Part shown: positions 25,178-33,757 of the stretch, piece by piece
Layout: every line of letters starts with the position of its first letter
How positions within the stretch are numbered: position 1 is the first letter of the stretch
From: Candidatus Zipacnadum vermilionense
GTDB lineage: Bacteria; Armatimonadota; Zipacnadia; Zipacnadales; Zipacnadaceae
Length of the DNA stretch: 64,000 nucleotides
Direction of reading: 5' to 3'
NCBI GenBank assembly: GCA_029821755.1
Contig: JALGSV010000009.1
Coordinates: 1-64,000 of the forward strand
Notes under the pieces: model-generated
Databases searched by the model: none
What the model was told of the DNA's origin: nothing
What the model saw: only the letters and a program-made list of their open reading frames with translations
Program-made: the position numbers and the translations under genes

Positions 25178-25891
25178 CTACCCCAGGCTACCCAGCCCGC
25201 GTATGAGCGCCTCCGCCCTCGCCAGGTCCCCCGGCTCGTCAATGTCCACGGATTCCAGCGGATCCATCACCAGCGCTCGCACGTCTCCCCCCAGCCGGTT
25301 GCCGTAGGTCTCCAGGACCTGCCGGCGGAACAGATGCAGCGCCCCGTTCTCCGAGTACCTCGCCCCGGCCTGCTGCGAGAACAGCCGCTCGCCGTAGCGA
25401 TACTCGGGCTGCCAGCGGTCGTCCTCGCCGAGGGTGCCCTGCAAGTGCGCGTTCATCACCGGCGCCACCCCCAACACGCAGTCGCAGCCGGTCTCCAGCA
25501 GCAGGCGCAGTCCCCGGTCGATGACTTCCGCGCCGCGCAGGGGCGCGGTAGGCTGCAGCATCGCGACGACGTCCGGCTGGTAGCCCTCATCCTCGCGTAG
25601 GTACGCCAGCGCCTGCACCAGCACCGGCTCGGTGTGGGTGGTATCCTCGGCCAACTCCGCCGGTCGAGGGATCACCTCCACCCCCGCCTGCGCGGCCACG
25701 GCAGCGATCTCCGCATCCTCGGTGGAGACCGCCACTCGGCTGACCAGCTCCGCCGCCAGCGCCGCCTCGATCGTCCACACCATCAGCGGCTTGCCCGCCA
25801 ACGACGCCAGGTTCTTGCGCGGAATCCCCTTGGACCCTCCCCGGGCGGGGATAATCGCCAGCACTTCCAGGTTAGATGCAGGTTCGGTCAC
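25178..25891 (-). CDS. Acylneuraminate/sugar-acid cytidylyltransferase
   Basis: This 237-residue nucleotidyltransferase starts VTEPASNLEVLAIIPARGGSKGIPRKN, the CTP-binding signature of CMP-sialate/CMP-KDO-type synthetases. Other blocks are STEDAEIAAVA and LQPTAPLRGAEVID. The GTG at 25891 was chosen because AGGAGAGG lies eight bases upstream; an ATG at 25948 has none. Together with the downstream kinases and phosphatase it suggests synthesis of a CMP-activated acidic or heptose-like sugar. Confidence 0.82.
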   Translation of the reverse strand: MTEPASNLEVLAIIPARGGSKGIPRKNLASLAGKPLMVWTIEAALAAELVSRVAVSTEDAEIAAVAAQAGVEVIPRPAELAEDTTHTEPVLVQALAYLREDEGYQPDVVAMLQPTAPLRGAEVIDRGLRLLLETGCDCVLGVAPVMNAHLQGTLGEDDRWQPEYRYGERLFSQQAGARYSENGALHLFRRQVLETYGNRLGGDVRALVMDPLESVDIDEPGDLARAEALIRGLGSLG

Positions 25892-25998
25892 GTCAAAGCC
25901 TCTCCTGATGGGCGCATGCGCCAACCCCGGCCCCATATTGAGGGGCACCCAAGGGGGGACAGTTCAGTACAGACGGCAGGAGCGGGCGCCCACCCCGC

Positions 25999-27447
25999 CT
26001 ACTCAAACCCTCCTTCCCCCACTTCCCCCACTGCCTCTCCCTCCCCCTCCGGTGACAGCCACTCCCGCACGGTCTGGCGCAGCGCGTTCTCTACGGAACG
26101 GTTGATTGCCTGGGTCGCCCCGGCGCAGGTGTGGCAGTGCGGTCCCGGCAGGCAGGCCACCTGCCCCACCGACCGCTGGATATTCTCCGCCACGCCCGCC
26201 CCGCGCACCTGGCCCAGCGGCTCCGGCCGAGAAGTGGCATGGCCGCCGCACCAGTATTGGCTCCCGTCCGGCAGGAGGAAACTCTGGGTCGGCGCGACGT
26301 AGCAGCGCGGGGTGAGCGCCAGCTCCGCCGGTCGGCCCTGCGCTGCCGTCTCGGCCCATTCCCGCAGATCGCCCCGCTGCTCGACCCGATGGAAGGGGCT
26401 CATGAAGGGCACCTTCTCCTGCAGCGGCCCCCGCTGGTCGGCGGGGACCTCCTGCTCCGTCTGGTACTCCTGCCACACCTCCTCCGCCCTCGCCCCGGTC
26501 TCGGTAAAGAACCGCACGTATTCGTCGGCGGTGAGCCGCAGCTCCCGGTTCTGTTCGCCACCCACCGGGATCAGGTGCATGTCAAAGTCGCCGCTAAGCC
26601 CCTCCGCTTGCCGCGGCCGCAGGCTAAGCAGGAAGCGGAGAAACTCCGGGAAATCGTCGGCGTTCCGGCGCGTCAGCACGCAATTGACATGGATGACCGG
26701 GTGCTGCACTCCCAGGAGAGCCTTGGCTATCTGGAGATTACAGATGCCCCGCATCACCTGCTGCCACCTCCCGGACCCACCCCGCAGGGCGTCCTGCGCC
26801 TCGGGCCGGTGGGTGTCGAGGGAGATGTGTACGCGCCCCAGCCCAGCGCTCACCAGACCAAGCGCGGCCGTGGGAGTGAGTGCCAGGGCATTGGTGTTAA
26901 CGTTGCAGACCGCTCCCGCCGCGTGGGCGGTGCGCAGGAGACCCCCCGGCCCCCACAGCTCCTCCGCGAACAGGAGTGGCTCCCCGCCCGTGAAGAAGAC
27001 GTACGGTCCCTCTCCCTCTGCCTCTGCCGCGGCCAGGCCGGCCAGCACCTGGCGCCAGTCCGCCGGCGTCATCTGCTCAGCCACCGGCTGTTGGTTGCAG
27101 TACACGCAGCGCGGCTGCATGTCGCAGCGCATGCTCAGGTTGATCCCTAGGAAGGACAGCCGCACCCGCCTCCCCGCCGGCCACCGCGTCGGCCAGGTCC
27201 CCAGGGCTGCCACCAGCCGCTCCTCGTCTCGCTCCCCCGCCTCGATCATCCCCCGGACCTGGCGCTCGTTCAGATCTTTCAGTTCAGTGACGGGCAAGGC
27301 AAAAACGCTCACGGTCTGGCGAGGGGTCAACAGGCTGCGCCCCGCCTCCTCGACCGCGCCGCCTGCTACGGCCTCCCACCAATCGGCCCCGCCCCACCTG
27401 ACCTCCAGGCGCTCCGCATGTGATTCTCCGAAGGAATCAAACCCCAT
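25999..27447 (-). CDS. Radical SAM protein with CX5CX2C motif and C-terminal Cys cluster
   Basis: This 482-residue protein has its SAM-cluster cysteines at 108, 114 and 117 (CDMQPRCVYC), a five-residue first spacing rather than the standard three. GGEPLLF and VNTNALALT follow as in the radical SAM barrel. A C-terminal Cys-rich region (CYVAP, YWCGG, CLPGPHCHTC) is SPASM/Twitch-like and could bind extra clusters. It is the second gene of the sugar-activation run, and may modify a sugar, peptide or lipid precursor. No precursor peptide gene was seen next to it. Confidence 0.78.
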   Translation of the reverse strand: MGFDSFGESHAERLEVRWGGADWWEAVAGGAVEEAGRSLLTPRQTVSVFALPVTELKDLNERQVRGMIEAGERDEERLVAALGTWPTRWPAGRRVRLSFLGINLSMRCDMQPRCVYCNQQPVAEQMTPADWRQVLAGLAAAEAEGEGPYVFFTGGEPLLFAEELWGPGGLLRTAHAAGAVCNVNTNALALTPTAALGLVSAGLGRVHISLDTHRPEAQDALRGGSGRWQQVMRGICNLQIAKALLGVQHPVIHVNCVLTRRNADDFPEFLRFLLSLRPRQAEGLSGDFDMHLIPVGGEQNRELRLTADEYVRFFTETGARAEEVWQEYQTEQEVPADQRGPLQEKVPFMSPFHRVEQRGDLREWAETAAQGRPAELALTPRCYVAPTQSFLLPDGSQYWCGGHATSRPEPLGQVRGAGVAENIQRSVGQVACLPGPHCHTCAGATQAINRSVENALRQTVREWLSPEGEGEAVGEVGEGGFE

Positions 27448-27474
27448 GGATCTCCTGCTTCGCAGACCGTGTCC

Positions 27475-28491
27475 TCACAGCCGCTTGACCTCCAACCCCT
27501 CCCCCGGCTCCAGCCAGAGCAGCCTCTCCGCCCCCGCCGCCAGCAGCCTCTGGCCCATCCATTCCGGGTCCTCGTGCAGGGCGATGATCGTCCCCCCCCG
27601 GCCCGCGCCGCTTAGCTTCGCCCCCAGCGCCCCCGCCTCCCGCGCCACCGCGATCAGCCGCTCGTTGGCCTCCCCGCAACCGATCAGGTCCCGCACGATC
27701 TCGCAGTTCTCATTCATCAACTCTCCTAGCCACGCCCAGTTCCCGTCCAGCAGCGCCCGCTTGCCCAGGCGGCCTAGCTCCCCGATGCGCTCGAAGCCCG
27801 CCCGCCGCCGGGGGTCGCCCGCCTCCCAGGCCTGGCGCGGCTCGGCGTGGAATTCCCCGCTGTGCCGCTGGATGCCGGTGTTGGCCAGCACGAAGGGCAG
27901 CCGAGGCACGTGCGGCGCCAGCGGCTCCACCGAGGCATACGGCACCTGCAGGCCGCAGTCATGGTCCGCCTTGCCGCGCATGTCCACCGCGTTGAGCCCC
28001 CCGAAGGCGATCATGTACTGGTCCTGGTAGCCACAGGTCACCCCCAACTCGTGGCGCTCGATGTCACGGGCCAGCTCGGCGAAGGCGTAGCGGCTCAGCT
28101 CGATCTCGAAATGCGCTAGTACCCCGGACAGAATGCACATGAGAATGGCGGTAGACCCGGCGCAGCCGGCCTGCAGGGGAATGTTGCTGCTCGCCCGCAC
28201 ATGGAAGGTGGCCGCTGGATCAACCAGCCCTTCCCGGGCATAGGAGGACTTGCGCAGATAGCGCCAGACGGCCTTGGCGACGTCGAGGTAGTGCAGGTCG
28301 GGGGAGCACTCCAGGTCGGCCACGCTGTCTAGGACCTGGAAGTGGCCGTAGATGTCGAAGATGAGCCGGGGGCTGGGGGCGATGAGCGCCTCGGCGCGCT
28401 CGCCGATGGTGCAGGAGACGACCGTCCCGCCGTACATGTCCGACGGATTCCCGATAATGCCCCCCCGTCCGGGGGCGGAAACGTGGACCAT
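27475..28491 (-). CDS. GHMP-family sugar kinase
   Basis: This 338-residue kinase starts VHVSAPGRGGIIGNPSDMYGG and has the phosphate loop PLQAGCAGSTA (105-115) and the C-terminal GAKLSGAGRGG. It fits heptose-7-phosphate/glucuronokinase-like members. The Gly-rich loop reads GCAGSTA where the family norm is GLGSSSA-like. It probably phosphorylates a sugar at the anomeric or a hydroxyl position as part of the adjacent pathway. Confidence 0.8.
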   Translation of the reverse strand: MVHVSAPGRGGIIGNPSDMYGGTVVSCTIGERAEALIAPSPRLIFDIYGHFQVLDSVADLECSPDLHYLDVAKAVWRYLRKSSYAREGLVDPAATFHVRASSNIPLQAGCAGSTAILMCILSGVLAHFEIELSRYAFAELARDIERHELGVTCGYQDQYMIAFGGLNAVDMRGKADHDCGLQVPYASVEPLAPHVPRLPFVLANTGIQRHSGEFHAEPRQAWEAGDPRRRAGFERIGELGRLGKRALLDGNWAWLGELMNENCEIVRDLIGCGEANERLIAVAREAGALGAKLSGAGRGGTIIALHEDPEWMGQRLLAAGAERLLWLEPGEGLEVKRL

Positions 28492-28579
28492 GCGAGGCCT
28501 CCAGGGACAGCGTGATGGTGGCAGGAGTATAGGAGCGGGGGAAGGGGAGTGTCAAGGACGGTCCGTCCGCGTGGCCCTC

Positions 28580-28637
28580 AAGGGGGGCCGCGATGAACTG
28601 CGCACGCAGTGCGCGGCGAATCCGGCCCGCCGCGTGT
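28580..28637. repeat. Palindromic repeat R3
   Basis: GGGGCCGCGATGAACTGCGCACGCAGTGCGCGGCGAATCCGGCCC: the core CTGCGCAC/GTGCGC is self-complementary, and the edges match R3. It ends where the PfkB gene stops. Confidence 0.6.
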
Positions 28638-29681
28638 CTACACCTCGGCGTACAACCCCTCACATTCCGCAAACCTAGCCCGCACCTGCGCTGGCGTGGC
28701 TGTCCCGGTCGTGCCAAGTTGCTGCACCGTGATCGAGGCCACGAGGTTACCCACCACCGCTGCCTCGGCGGGGCTAGCCCCGGCGGCGAGCGCCATCATG
28801 ATCCCCGCGTTGGCGCTGTCGCCGGCGCCCACGATGTCCAGGGGGCCTTCCAGCTTGATCCCAAGCACGGGCGTGGCCGTGTCGGGGGTGCAGACAGTGA
28901 TGCCCTCGGCGCCGCGGGTGAGGAACACCGGCTTGCTCGCGTGGGCGCTCAGGCCCTGCCCGGCCTGCACCGCCTGCTCTGCCGTCACCTGCTCCCGGAA
29001 ATCCCCGGTGGCGGCATGGACCGCCTCATGCTGGTTCGGCTTGAGCATCACGTTGTGGAAGAGGCCGATGCGGGTACGAGAGTCCACCAGCACCTCCAGC
29101 GTGGGGTTCTCCAGGGCCATGCGCGCCAGGCCGCTGCGCATCCCGGCGGTGATGAGCCCGTAGCCTTCCTCCTGCACCTGGTCGGACACGATCACCCCCT
29201 GCACGCGCTGGGATATCTCCCGCAGGCAGTCAATCATCTGCGCCTCGGCGACCTCCGGGAGGGGGCGCCGGTTCTTGATGTCGATCCGGTTCATCTCCAC
29301 TTCGGCGCCGTCGGCGAGGCGCTCCATAGGCTTGGTGTAGGTCGGGGTAAAGAAATCCGGCACGCTGCGCAGATAGTGCAGAAGCACCCCCCGCAACTCC
29401 AGGCCCTGCCGCAGTTCATACCCCTGCCCGTCCTCCCCCACCAGGCCCATCGCGTACAGCTCCCCCACGCCCAGCGCGGCGAGGTTGTTGCAGACCGTCC
29501 CGGCCGCCCCCGGGCTGTGCCGAATCTCCACGACCTGGAGGACCTCCTTCCCGGTCTCCAGCGAGGTCTCGCTCAGGGCGCGGTCAACGATCAGGTACTT
29601 ATCCAGGAAGAAGTCCCCCACGACCGCGAGGGAGATTTCCGGAAAGCGCGAGAGGATGTCGTCTAGGCGTTCGGGAGTCAT
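28638..29681 (-). CDS. PfkB-family carbohydrate kinase, RfaE-like
   Basis: This 346-residue ribokinase-fold enzyme starts at MTPERLDDILSRF (29681), with an AGAGGA site eight to nine bases upstream; the frame to 29783 would add repeat-derived sequence. SPGAAGTVCNNLAALG and the ATP/anion-hole DIVGAGDSANAG are present. It most resembles the kinase part of RfaE/HldE (heptose 7-phosphate to heptose bisphosphate). The neighbouring GHMP kinase and HAD phosphatase fit a heptose-like activation pathway. Confidence 0.84.
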   Translation of the reverse strand: MTPERLDDILSRFPEISLAVVGDFFLDKYLIVDRALSETSLETGKEVLQVVEIRHSPGAAGTVCNNLAALGVGELYAMGLVGEDGQGYELRQGLELRGVLLHYLRSVPDFFTPTYTKPMERLADGAEVEMNRIDIKNRRPLPEVAEAQMIDCLREISQRVQGVIVSDQVQEEGYGLITAGMRSGLARMALENPTLEVLVDSRTRIGLFHNVMLKPNQHEAVHAATGDFREQVTAEQAVQAGQGLSAHASKPVFLTRGAEGITVCTPDTATPVLGIKLEGPLDIVGAGDSANAGIMMALAAGASPAEAAVVGNLVASITVQQLGTTGTATPAQVRARFAECEGLYAEV

Positions 29682-29714
29682 GGGGATGGTCCTCTTTGTG
29701 CGGTGCCTGCGGCG

Positions 29715-29900
29715 CCTCGTAGGGGCGAGTGTTGGGCGCTTCTGAGCGCACAACATCCGCCCGCGCCGGCCGAGAACAGGCACGGAACCGCTGTCGGAAT
29801 GAGTTGTCGCATGTCGCCGGAATGCCGGTGCCAGTGTGGCGGCAGGGGCGTGGTCGTCGCGGGCGGATATTGCCGCGCAGACGCGGCAATATCCGCCCCT
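29715..29900. repeat. Palindromic R5 elements
   Basis: Two palindromes, TAGGGGCGAGTGTTGGGCGC...GCGCACAACATCCGCCC at 29719-29767 and GGGCGGATATTGCCGCG...CGCGGCAATATCCGCCC at 29866-29897, fill the gap between the PfkB gene and the next gene. A similar element is at 46110. Right arm reads into the stop of the 29899 gene. Confidence 0.6.
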
Positions 29901-30852
29901 ACGAAAGCGCCCGGTACAACCCGCTCACTGTCAGCTTATGGTCGCCCTTGATGTAGAAGCTCTCCCCTCCGTCAGCGATCGTCCGTACCAGGATCGTCTT
30001 CCACGGCCGGTAGTAATACCCTGGCTCAGCCTTGGTGGGGGTGTGGGAGAAGTCGGTGGGTAGGTCCAGCAGGTCGAAGACGGCGGTGGTGAAGTGCGCG
30101 ATCTCCTCGCCGCGCTGCCGGGCCACGTTGCGCACCATCGACAGCGCCTTCAGGTACACCTCCGGCCCCATCACCGCGCTGCCGAAGTTGAGGAACACCC
30201 CGCCCTCCAGGTTGGTGAGCGCCTGGGCAAAGACCAGGAAGTCGCTGTAGGAGGCCGCCCCCAGGGCGCCGCCGTTGCAGCCCGGCAGCTCGTGGGTAAT
30301 GTCCAGGCCGATGCCGACGTGCACCGTGGCCGGCACCCCCGCGCGGTAAGCTCCGGCGAAGATGCTCGTGTCCCTGTGCGGCAAGCCGCCCTCCTCAATC
30401 ATCTTCCCCAGCGCCTCCCCAAAGCCGATCCCTTGCGCCGCCGCGAGCTGCGCCGCCTCGTTGTAGCCGCCGGTCTCCTGCCACAGGCCGAACTGCCCCT
30501 CGCGGATGTACCGCGCCACCGACTCGGTCGTCGCCCCGATCAGCGCCAGCTCGTAGTCGTGAATCGCACAGGCCCCGTTGCCCCCGAGATGGGTAATCCA
30601 GCCCTCCTCCAGCAGCTTGAGGACGAAGCGCGACAACCCCTGCTTGATCACATGCGCGCCCATCAGCATGACGACGGCGCGACCGTTCTCCCGCGCCCGC
30701 CGGATGCGCTCAGCGACCGTGGCGAGGTCAGGATTGCCCAGGACCGGCAGGTCCGCGTCGAGAGGAAGAACGTCGTCGAGCGTCATGTCGTGCTCCCGCT
30801 CGGCGAGGGAGAGCACATGTAGCTGGCTGCGGTCGAATTGCGGGTAGGGCAT
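29899..30852 (-). CDS. Conserved protein, deoxyhypusine-synthase-like candidate
   Basis: This 317-residue protein has VVMLMGAHVIKQGLSRFV, ITHLGGNGACAIHDYELALIG and GGVFLNFGSAVMGPEVYLK segments, which recall a Rossmann-like NAD-binding fold of deoxyhypusine-synthase type. I do not recognise a characterised function. It lies between the HAD phosphatase and PfkB genes and probably works in the same pathway. The first codons fit a standard start, although the ribosome site is weak. Confidence 0.55.
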   Translation of the reverse strand: MPYPQFDRSQLHVLSLAEREHDMTLDDVLPLDADLPVLGNPDLATVAERIRRARENGRAVVMLMGAHVIKQGLSRFVLKLLEEGWITHLGGNGACAIHDYELALIGATTESVARYIREGQFGLWQETGGYNEAAQLAAAQGIGFGEALGKMIEEGGLPHRDTSIFAGAYRAGVPATVHVGIGLDITHELPGCNGGALGAASYSDFLVFAQALTNLEGGVFLNFGSAVMGPEVYLKALSMVRNVARQRGEEIAHFTTAVFDLLDLPTDFSHTPTKAEPGYYYRPWKTILVRTIADGGESFYIKGDHKLTVSGLYRALS

Positions 30853-30867
30853 GATGGATGCTCCCTA

Positions 30868-31022
30868 TGGAGGGGCCATGTCGAGCGGCGATTGCGGAGC
30901 AATCGCCGGGAGGCCAGCCCCCGGCGTGTCGCTTGAGGTAGCGATTCGTCTCGATTCCGGTCGCTCTGGGGCCAGCCTCCCCCTGCCCGCTGCGCAGACG
31001 CGGCTCGACGGGCCCCTCCGCC
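30868..31022. repeat. Palindromic R3 pair
   Basis: Left copy GGAGGGGCCATGTCGAGCGGCGATTGCGGAGCAATCGCCGGGAGGCCAGCC and an inverted right copy that ends ACGCGGCTCGACGGGCCCCTCC. Core GGCGATTGC/GCAATCGCC differs from all other R3 cores yet pairs. Confidence 0.65.
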
Positions 31023-31029
31023 GAGCCCC

Positions 31030-31872
31030 CTACTCCTCCCCCCACAACAACCCAATCAACCTCTCATATTCCTCGAAGTCCGGGATGATCAGGTCCGCCC
31101 CCACCCTCATCAGCCTCTCGCGCTTCCACTCATCCAGACCCCCGCGGTTCTTCTCATCCGTCGCTACCCCGAGGGCGACTCCGCCCACGCGCTTGGTCTC
31201 CTCGATCTCGACGAACCCGTCACCCACCCCCATGAACTCGTTCCCCTGCAGGTCGTTCTCCCGAATCAGCCGCTCGATGACCATCGCCTTGGAGCAGTCC
31301 AGCAGGTCCGCCGTCGCCCCGTAGATATCTCCCTGCGCGTACTCGGCCGCCCCCAGCAGGGCAGCTTCCTCGATCACATTCGGCTCATCCGTACCGCTGG
31401 CGAAGAAGATACGCACCCCACGTTCGCGCAGCGCCCGCAGCATCTCCAGCGCCCCCGGCACCACCAGGTCTGCCGGTTGTAGCGTCCCCTGCTGCAGGCC
31501 CGCCACGCGGTCCTTGATGCGCTCCCACAGTCGCTCCAGGTACATCTCCTTGTACTCCAGCGGCTTCAGTGGCGTCCCTCCGCGGGAGGCAATCTCCTCG
31601 GCGAAACGGATCATCTGGTAGATGGTCTGTTTGCCGGTGAGGAAGGAGACAAATTCATGCACGACGGCATAGCGCTGCTGGGGGGACTCCTCGGGAAGCG
31701 CGTAGTCCTCTATGATTTCCACCATCATGGGGATCATGACTTCCTGCCAGCCCTCGCGGATGAGGGAGACAGTGCCGTCGAAGTCAAACAGCGCAAAGGG
31801 CTTGGGCCCTCGGGGGAAGTCGGGGTCGATGATCTCGATGCGGGAATTGGGTAGGTAGTTGCGGTCAGTCAT
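31030..31872 (-). CDS. HAD-superfamily phosphatase
   Basis: This 280-residue protein has motif I FDFDGTV (Asp30, Asp32), FASGTD as motif II, a Lys in CSKAMVI and GVGDGFVEIEETKRVGG as motif IV, with a helical cap. It is likely a sugar phosphatase. As first gene of the run neighbouring two sugar kinases, a role in dephosphorylating a bisphosphate intermediate (as GmhB does) is reasonable, but the cap is not GmhB-like. Confidence 0.82.
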   Translation of the reverse strand: MTDRNYLPNSRIEIIDPDFPRGPKPFALFDFDGTVSLIREGWQEVMIPMMVEIIEDYALPEESPQQRYAVVHEFVSFLTGKQTIYQMIRFAEEIASRGGTPLKPLEYKEMYLERLWERIKDRVAGLQQGTLQPADLVVPGALEMLRALRERGVRIFFASGTDEPNVIEEAALLGAAEYAQGDIYGATADLLDCSKAMVIERLIRENDLQGNEFMGVGDGFVEIEETKRVGGVALGVATDEKNRGGLDEWKRERLMRVGADLIIPDFEEYERLIGLLWGEE

Positions 31873-31878
31873 GCGTAT

Positions 31879-33042
31879 TCACAGAATAGTCCCTCCGCCC
31901 AGCAGCACTTCCCCCTCATACCACACCGCCGCCTGCCCGGGGCTGACGGCCTGGTCATGCTCGGCCAGACGCAGGCTCACGCGATCGCCCTCCTCGGCCG
32001 TGATCTCTGCCACAATCGGTGTCCCGCGATAGCGCAGCTCCACCTCGGCGGAGATGGTCTCCCCGCTCTCCAGCCCTGGCCGGGAGACCCAGTTGACCTC
32101 ACGCACCTGCACCTCCCGCCGCGCCAGGCTCTCCCGGGGGCCGACGATCAGCCGGTTCGCACCGGCGTCCTTGGCCAGCACGACCCGCACCTCCCCACCT
32201 CCGCCGGAGCGCGCGCGCGCGCACCCCAGGCCCTTGCGCTGGCCGACGGTGTAAGCGGGGAGGCCCTCGTGCTCCCCGACCACCCGGCCCTGCTCATCCA
32301 CCATCGGGCCGGGAAGGAAAGGGATCCGCTCGCGGAGGAACTCCCGATAGTCACCGCCGGGGACAAAGCACAGATCCTGGCTTTCCTCCGTCTCCGCGCT
32401 GGGCAGGCCCCGGGCGGCAGCGATCTGGCGGACCTGCGGCTTGGTCAGTTCCCCCAGCGGCAGCAGCGTACGAGCCAGCGCCTCCTGGGAGAGGCCGTAA
32501 AGGGCGTAAGACTGATCCTTCGCCTGGTCCACCCCGCGCAGCAGCCGCTGGCGCTCGGGGCCGCACTCCACCCGCGCGTAATGACCGGTCGCCAGACACT
32601 CACAACCGGCGCCACGGGCACGCCGGAGTAACTCGCCCCACTTTACCACCATGTTACAGCGCAAGCAAGGGTTGGGCGTGCGTCCCGCGGCGTAGTCGGC
32701 GACGAAGGGCGACACCACCTCGCGCTCGAAAGCGGCGGTGAAGTTGAGGGTGTAATGCGGTATCCCCAGCCGTCGGCAAACGGCTTGCGCCCGGCGCACC
32801 GCCTCCAACGAGCAGCACCCGCGGTCACCGGACAGGTCGTCGGGCAGATCCAGCAGCTTCATCGTCGCCCCGGCGACCTCGTACCCTTGCTCCAGCAGCA
32901 CTGCTGCCGCTACCGAGGAGTCCACCCCGCCGCTCATGGCGACCATGACTCGCTTCCCTCCGCGTGGCGCAGGCTTTCTAGCCTGCGCTCCGGTAGTGCC
33001 GAGGGACGGGCTAGAAAGTCTGCCCCGCGCGGAGTCTGTCAT
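31879..33042 (-). CDS. mnmA: tRNA-specific 2-thiouridylase
   Basis: The enzyme thiolates U34 of Lys, Glu and Gln tRNAs. PP-loop SGGVDSS (37-43 from 33042), NPCLRCN with the first catalytic Cys, and the second in ESQDLCFVPGG are all present. The core begins at MVAMSGG (ATG 32946). However, the ATG at 33042 overlaps the upstream stop (ATGA) with a GGTGAGG site before it, and would give a 32-residue leader entirely made of R1 repeat, in frame. Either the leader is translated, or the repeat forms a hairpin 5' UTR in front of 32946. Downstream gene spacing is 6 bp. Confidence 0.9.
   Translation of the reverse strand: MTDSARGRLSSPSLGTTGAQARKPAPRGGKRVMVAMSGGVDSSVAAAVLLEQGYEVAGATMKLLDLPDDLSGDRGCCSLEAVRRAQAVCRRLGIPHYTLNFTAAFEREVVSPFVADYAAGRTPNPCLRCNMVVKWGELLRRARGAGCECLATGHYARVECGPERQRLLRGVDQAKDQSYALYGLSQEALARTLLPLGELTKPQVRQIAAARGLPSAETEESQDLCFVPGGDYREFLRERIPFLPGPMVDEQGRVVGEHEGLPAYTVGQRKGLGCARARSGGGGEVRVVLAKDAGANRLIVGPRESLARREVQVREVNWVSRPGLESGETISAEVELRYRGTPIVAEITAEEGDRVSLRLAEHDQAVSPGQAAVWYEGEVLLGGGTIL
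32959..33033. repeat. Palindromic repeat R1, inverted pair at the mnmA 5' end
   Basis: The plus-strand copy CCGCGTGGCGCAGGCTTTCT and an inverted copy with GGGCTAGAAAGTC...CGCGGA. The left stem reads GCAGGC/GCCTGC where other copies have GCGGGC/GCCCGC, a compensated change. The pair is open in the mnmA frame. Confidence 0.8.
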
Positions 33043-33536
33043 TTCGCCCTCACCATCCACACTGTAAACACCGCCACCGTCCCCAGCAGCGCCGCCATGA
33101 ACCCCACCATCACCGCCGGGGACAGCCCCACCGCCTGCCCCGTCCCCACCTGCACCACCACCCCTTGCAGGTACGCGAACAGCGCCGCTATCTCCGCCTT
33201 GAGCCAACGGATCAGGCCCACTGTTATCATCTGCAGGCGCGCTCGGTTCTCGTCGGTGGCCTTCACTGGGTAGTTGAACTTGCGCGACTGCCGCTGCACC
33301 AGCGTCATCCCCACGTACGTCACCGCCACGATCCCCGCCAGCACGTAGAGCATTAACTTGGGCCCCCAGCCGTCGGGAGCCCCGCTCAAACCGAAGTGCA
33401 CCGGAATCCGCTCCGGCAGGGCCACTGCCCCCTGGTAGGTAATGGCCACCAGCGTCCCCAGAGCCACTAGCCCCAGGTATTCCGGCACCCGATTTAACCA
33501 CCCATGGCAGAACTCTAGCGAGGCATCATTAGTCAT
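33039..33536 (-). CDS. DUF1648-domain membrane protein
   Basis: A 165-residue protein has membrane helices at about 18-36, 62-82 and 140-160. The PERIPVHFGLSGAPDGWGPK block is the DUF1648 signature seen in SdpI-like and other small membrane proteins. It overlaps mnmA by ATGA. Function unknown. The ATG at 33536 follows ATGAGGAGTATAC-like sequence only weakly; longer frames translate an inverted repeat. Confidence 0.75.
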   Translation of the reverse strand: MTNDASLEFCHGWLNRVPEYLGLVALGTLVAITYQGAVALPERIPVHFGLSGAPDGWGPKLMLYVLAGIVAVTYVGMTLVQRQSRKFNYPVKATDENRARLQMITVGLIRWLKAEIAALFAYLQGVVVQVGTGQAVGLSPAVMVGFMAALLGTVAVFTVWMVRAK

Positions 33537-33587
33537 CTTATGAGGAGTATACGAGCGAGAGGCAGGTAGTGGCAAGTGGCGGATAGA

Positions 33588-33673
33588 GTGGAAGGTGGAA
33601 CGTGGAACGTGGGAAACGACGGGATACAGCCGTCTTCGGCGCCGTTTTCCACGTTCCACGTTCCACCTTCCAC
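33588..33673. repeat. 31-bp inverted repeat (GTGGAAGGTGGAACGTGG...)
   Basis: The arms at 33588-33618 and 33643-33673 are inverted copies with one mismatch; the loop includes a second small palindrome (CCGTCTTCGGC). It lies in the intergenic space between divergent genes. Confidence 0.75.
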
Positions 33674-33691
33674 CTTCCACCTCGGTCTCCC

Positions 33692-33720
33692 TTGACCCTG
33701 TTCCCCGTTCCGGCTAACCT
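33692..33720 (+). promoter_or_regulatory. Possible promoter for the cysteine desulfurase gene
   Basis: TTGACC, 17-bp spacer, TAACCT; the -10 is poor (three of six consensus bases). Confidence 0.3.
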
Positions 33721-33757
33721 GTGCGCGTATTCAGCGTTGCTGAGGAGTTGACCCCAC

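Noticed and set aside
26312-28030. Long plus-strand open frame opposite the radical SAM and GHMP genes
   Set aside because: Low-complexity Ser/Pro/Arg product crossing two real genes; a shadow.
33043-33501. Longer mnmA start up to 33501
   Set aside because: It overlaps the whole DUF1648 gene in another frame with low-complexity Gly/Asp product.
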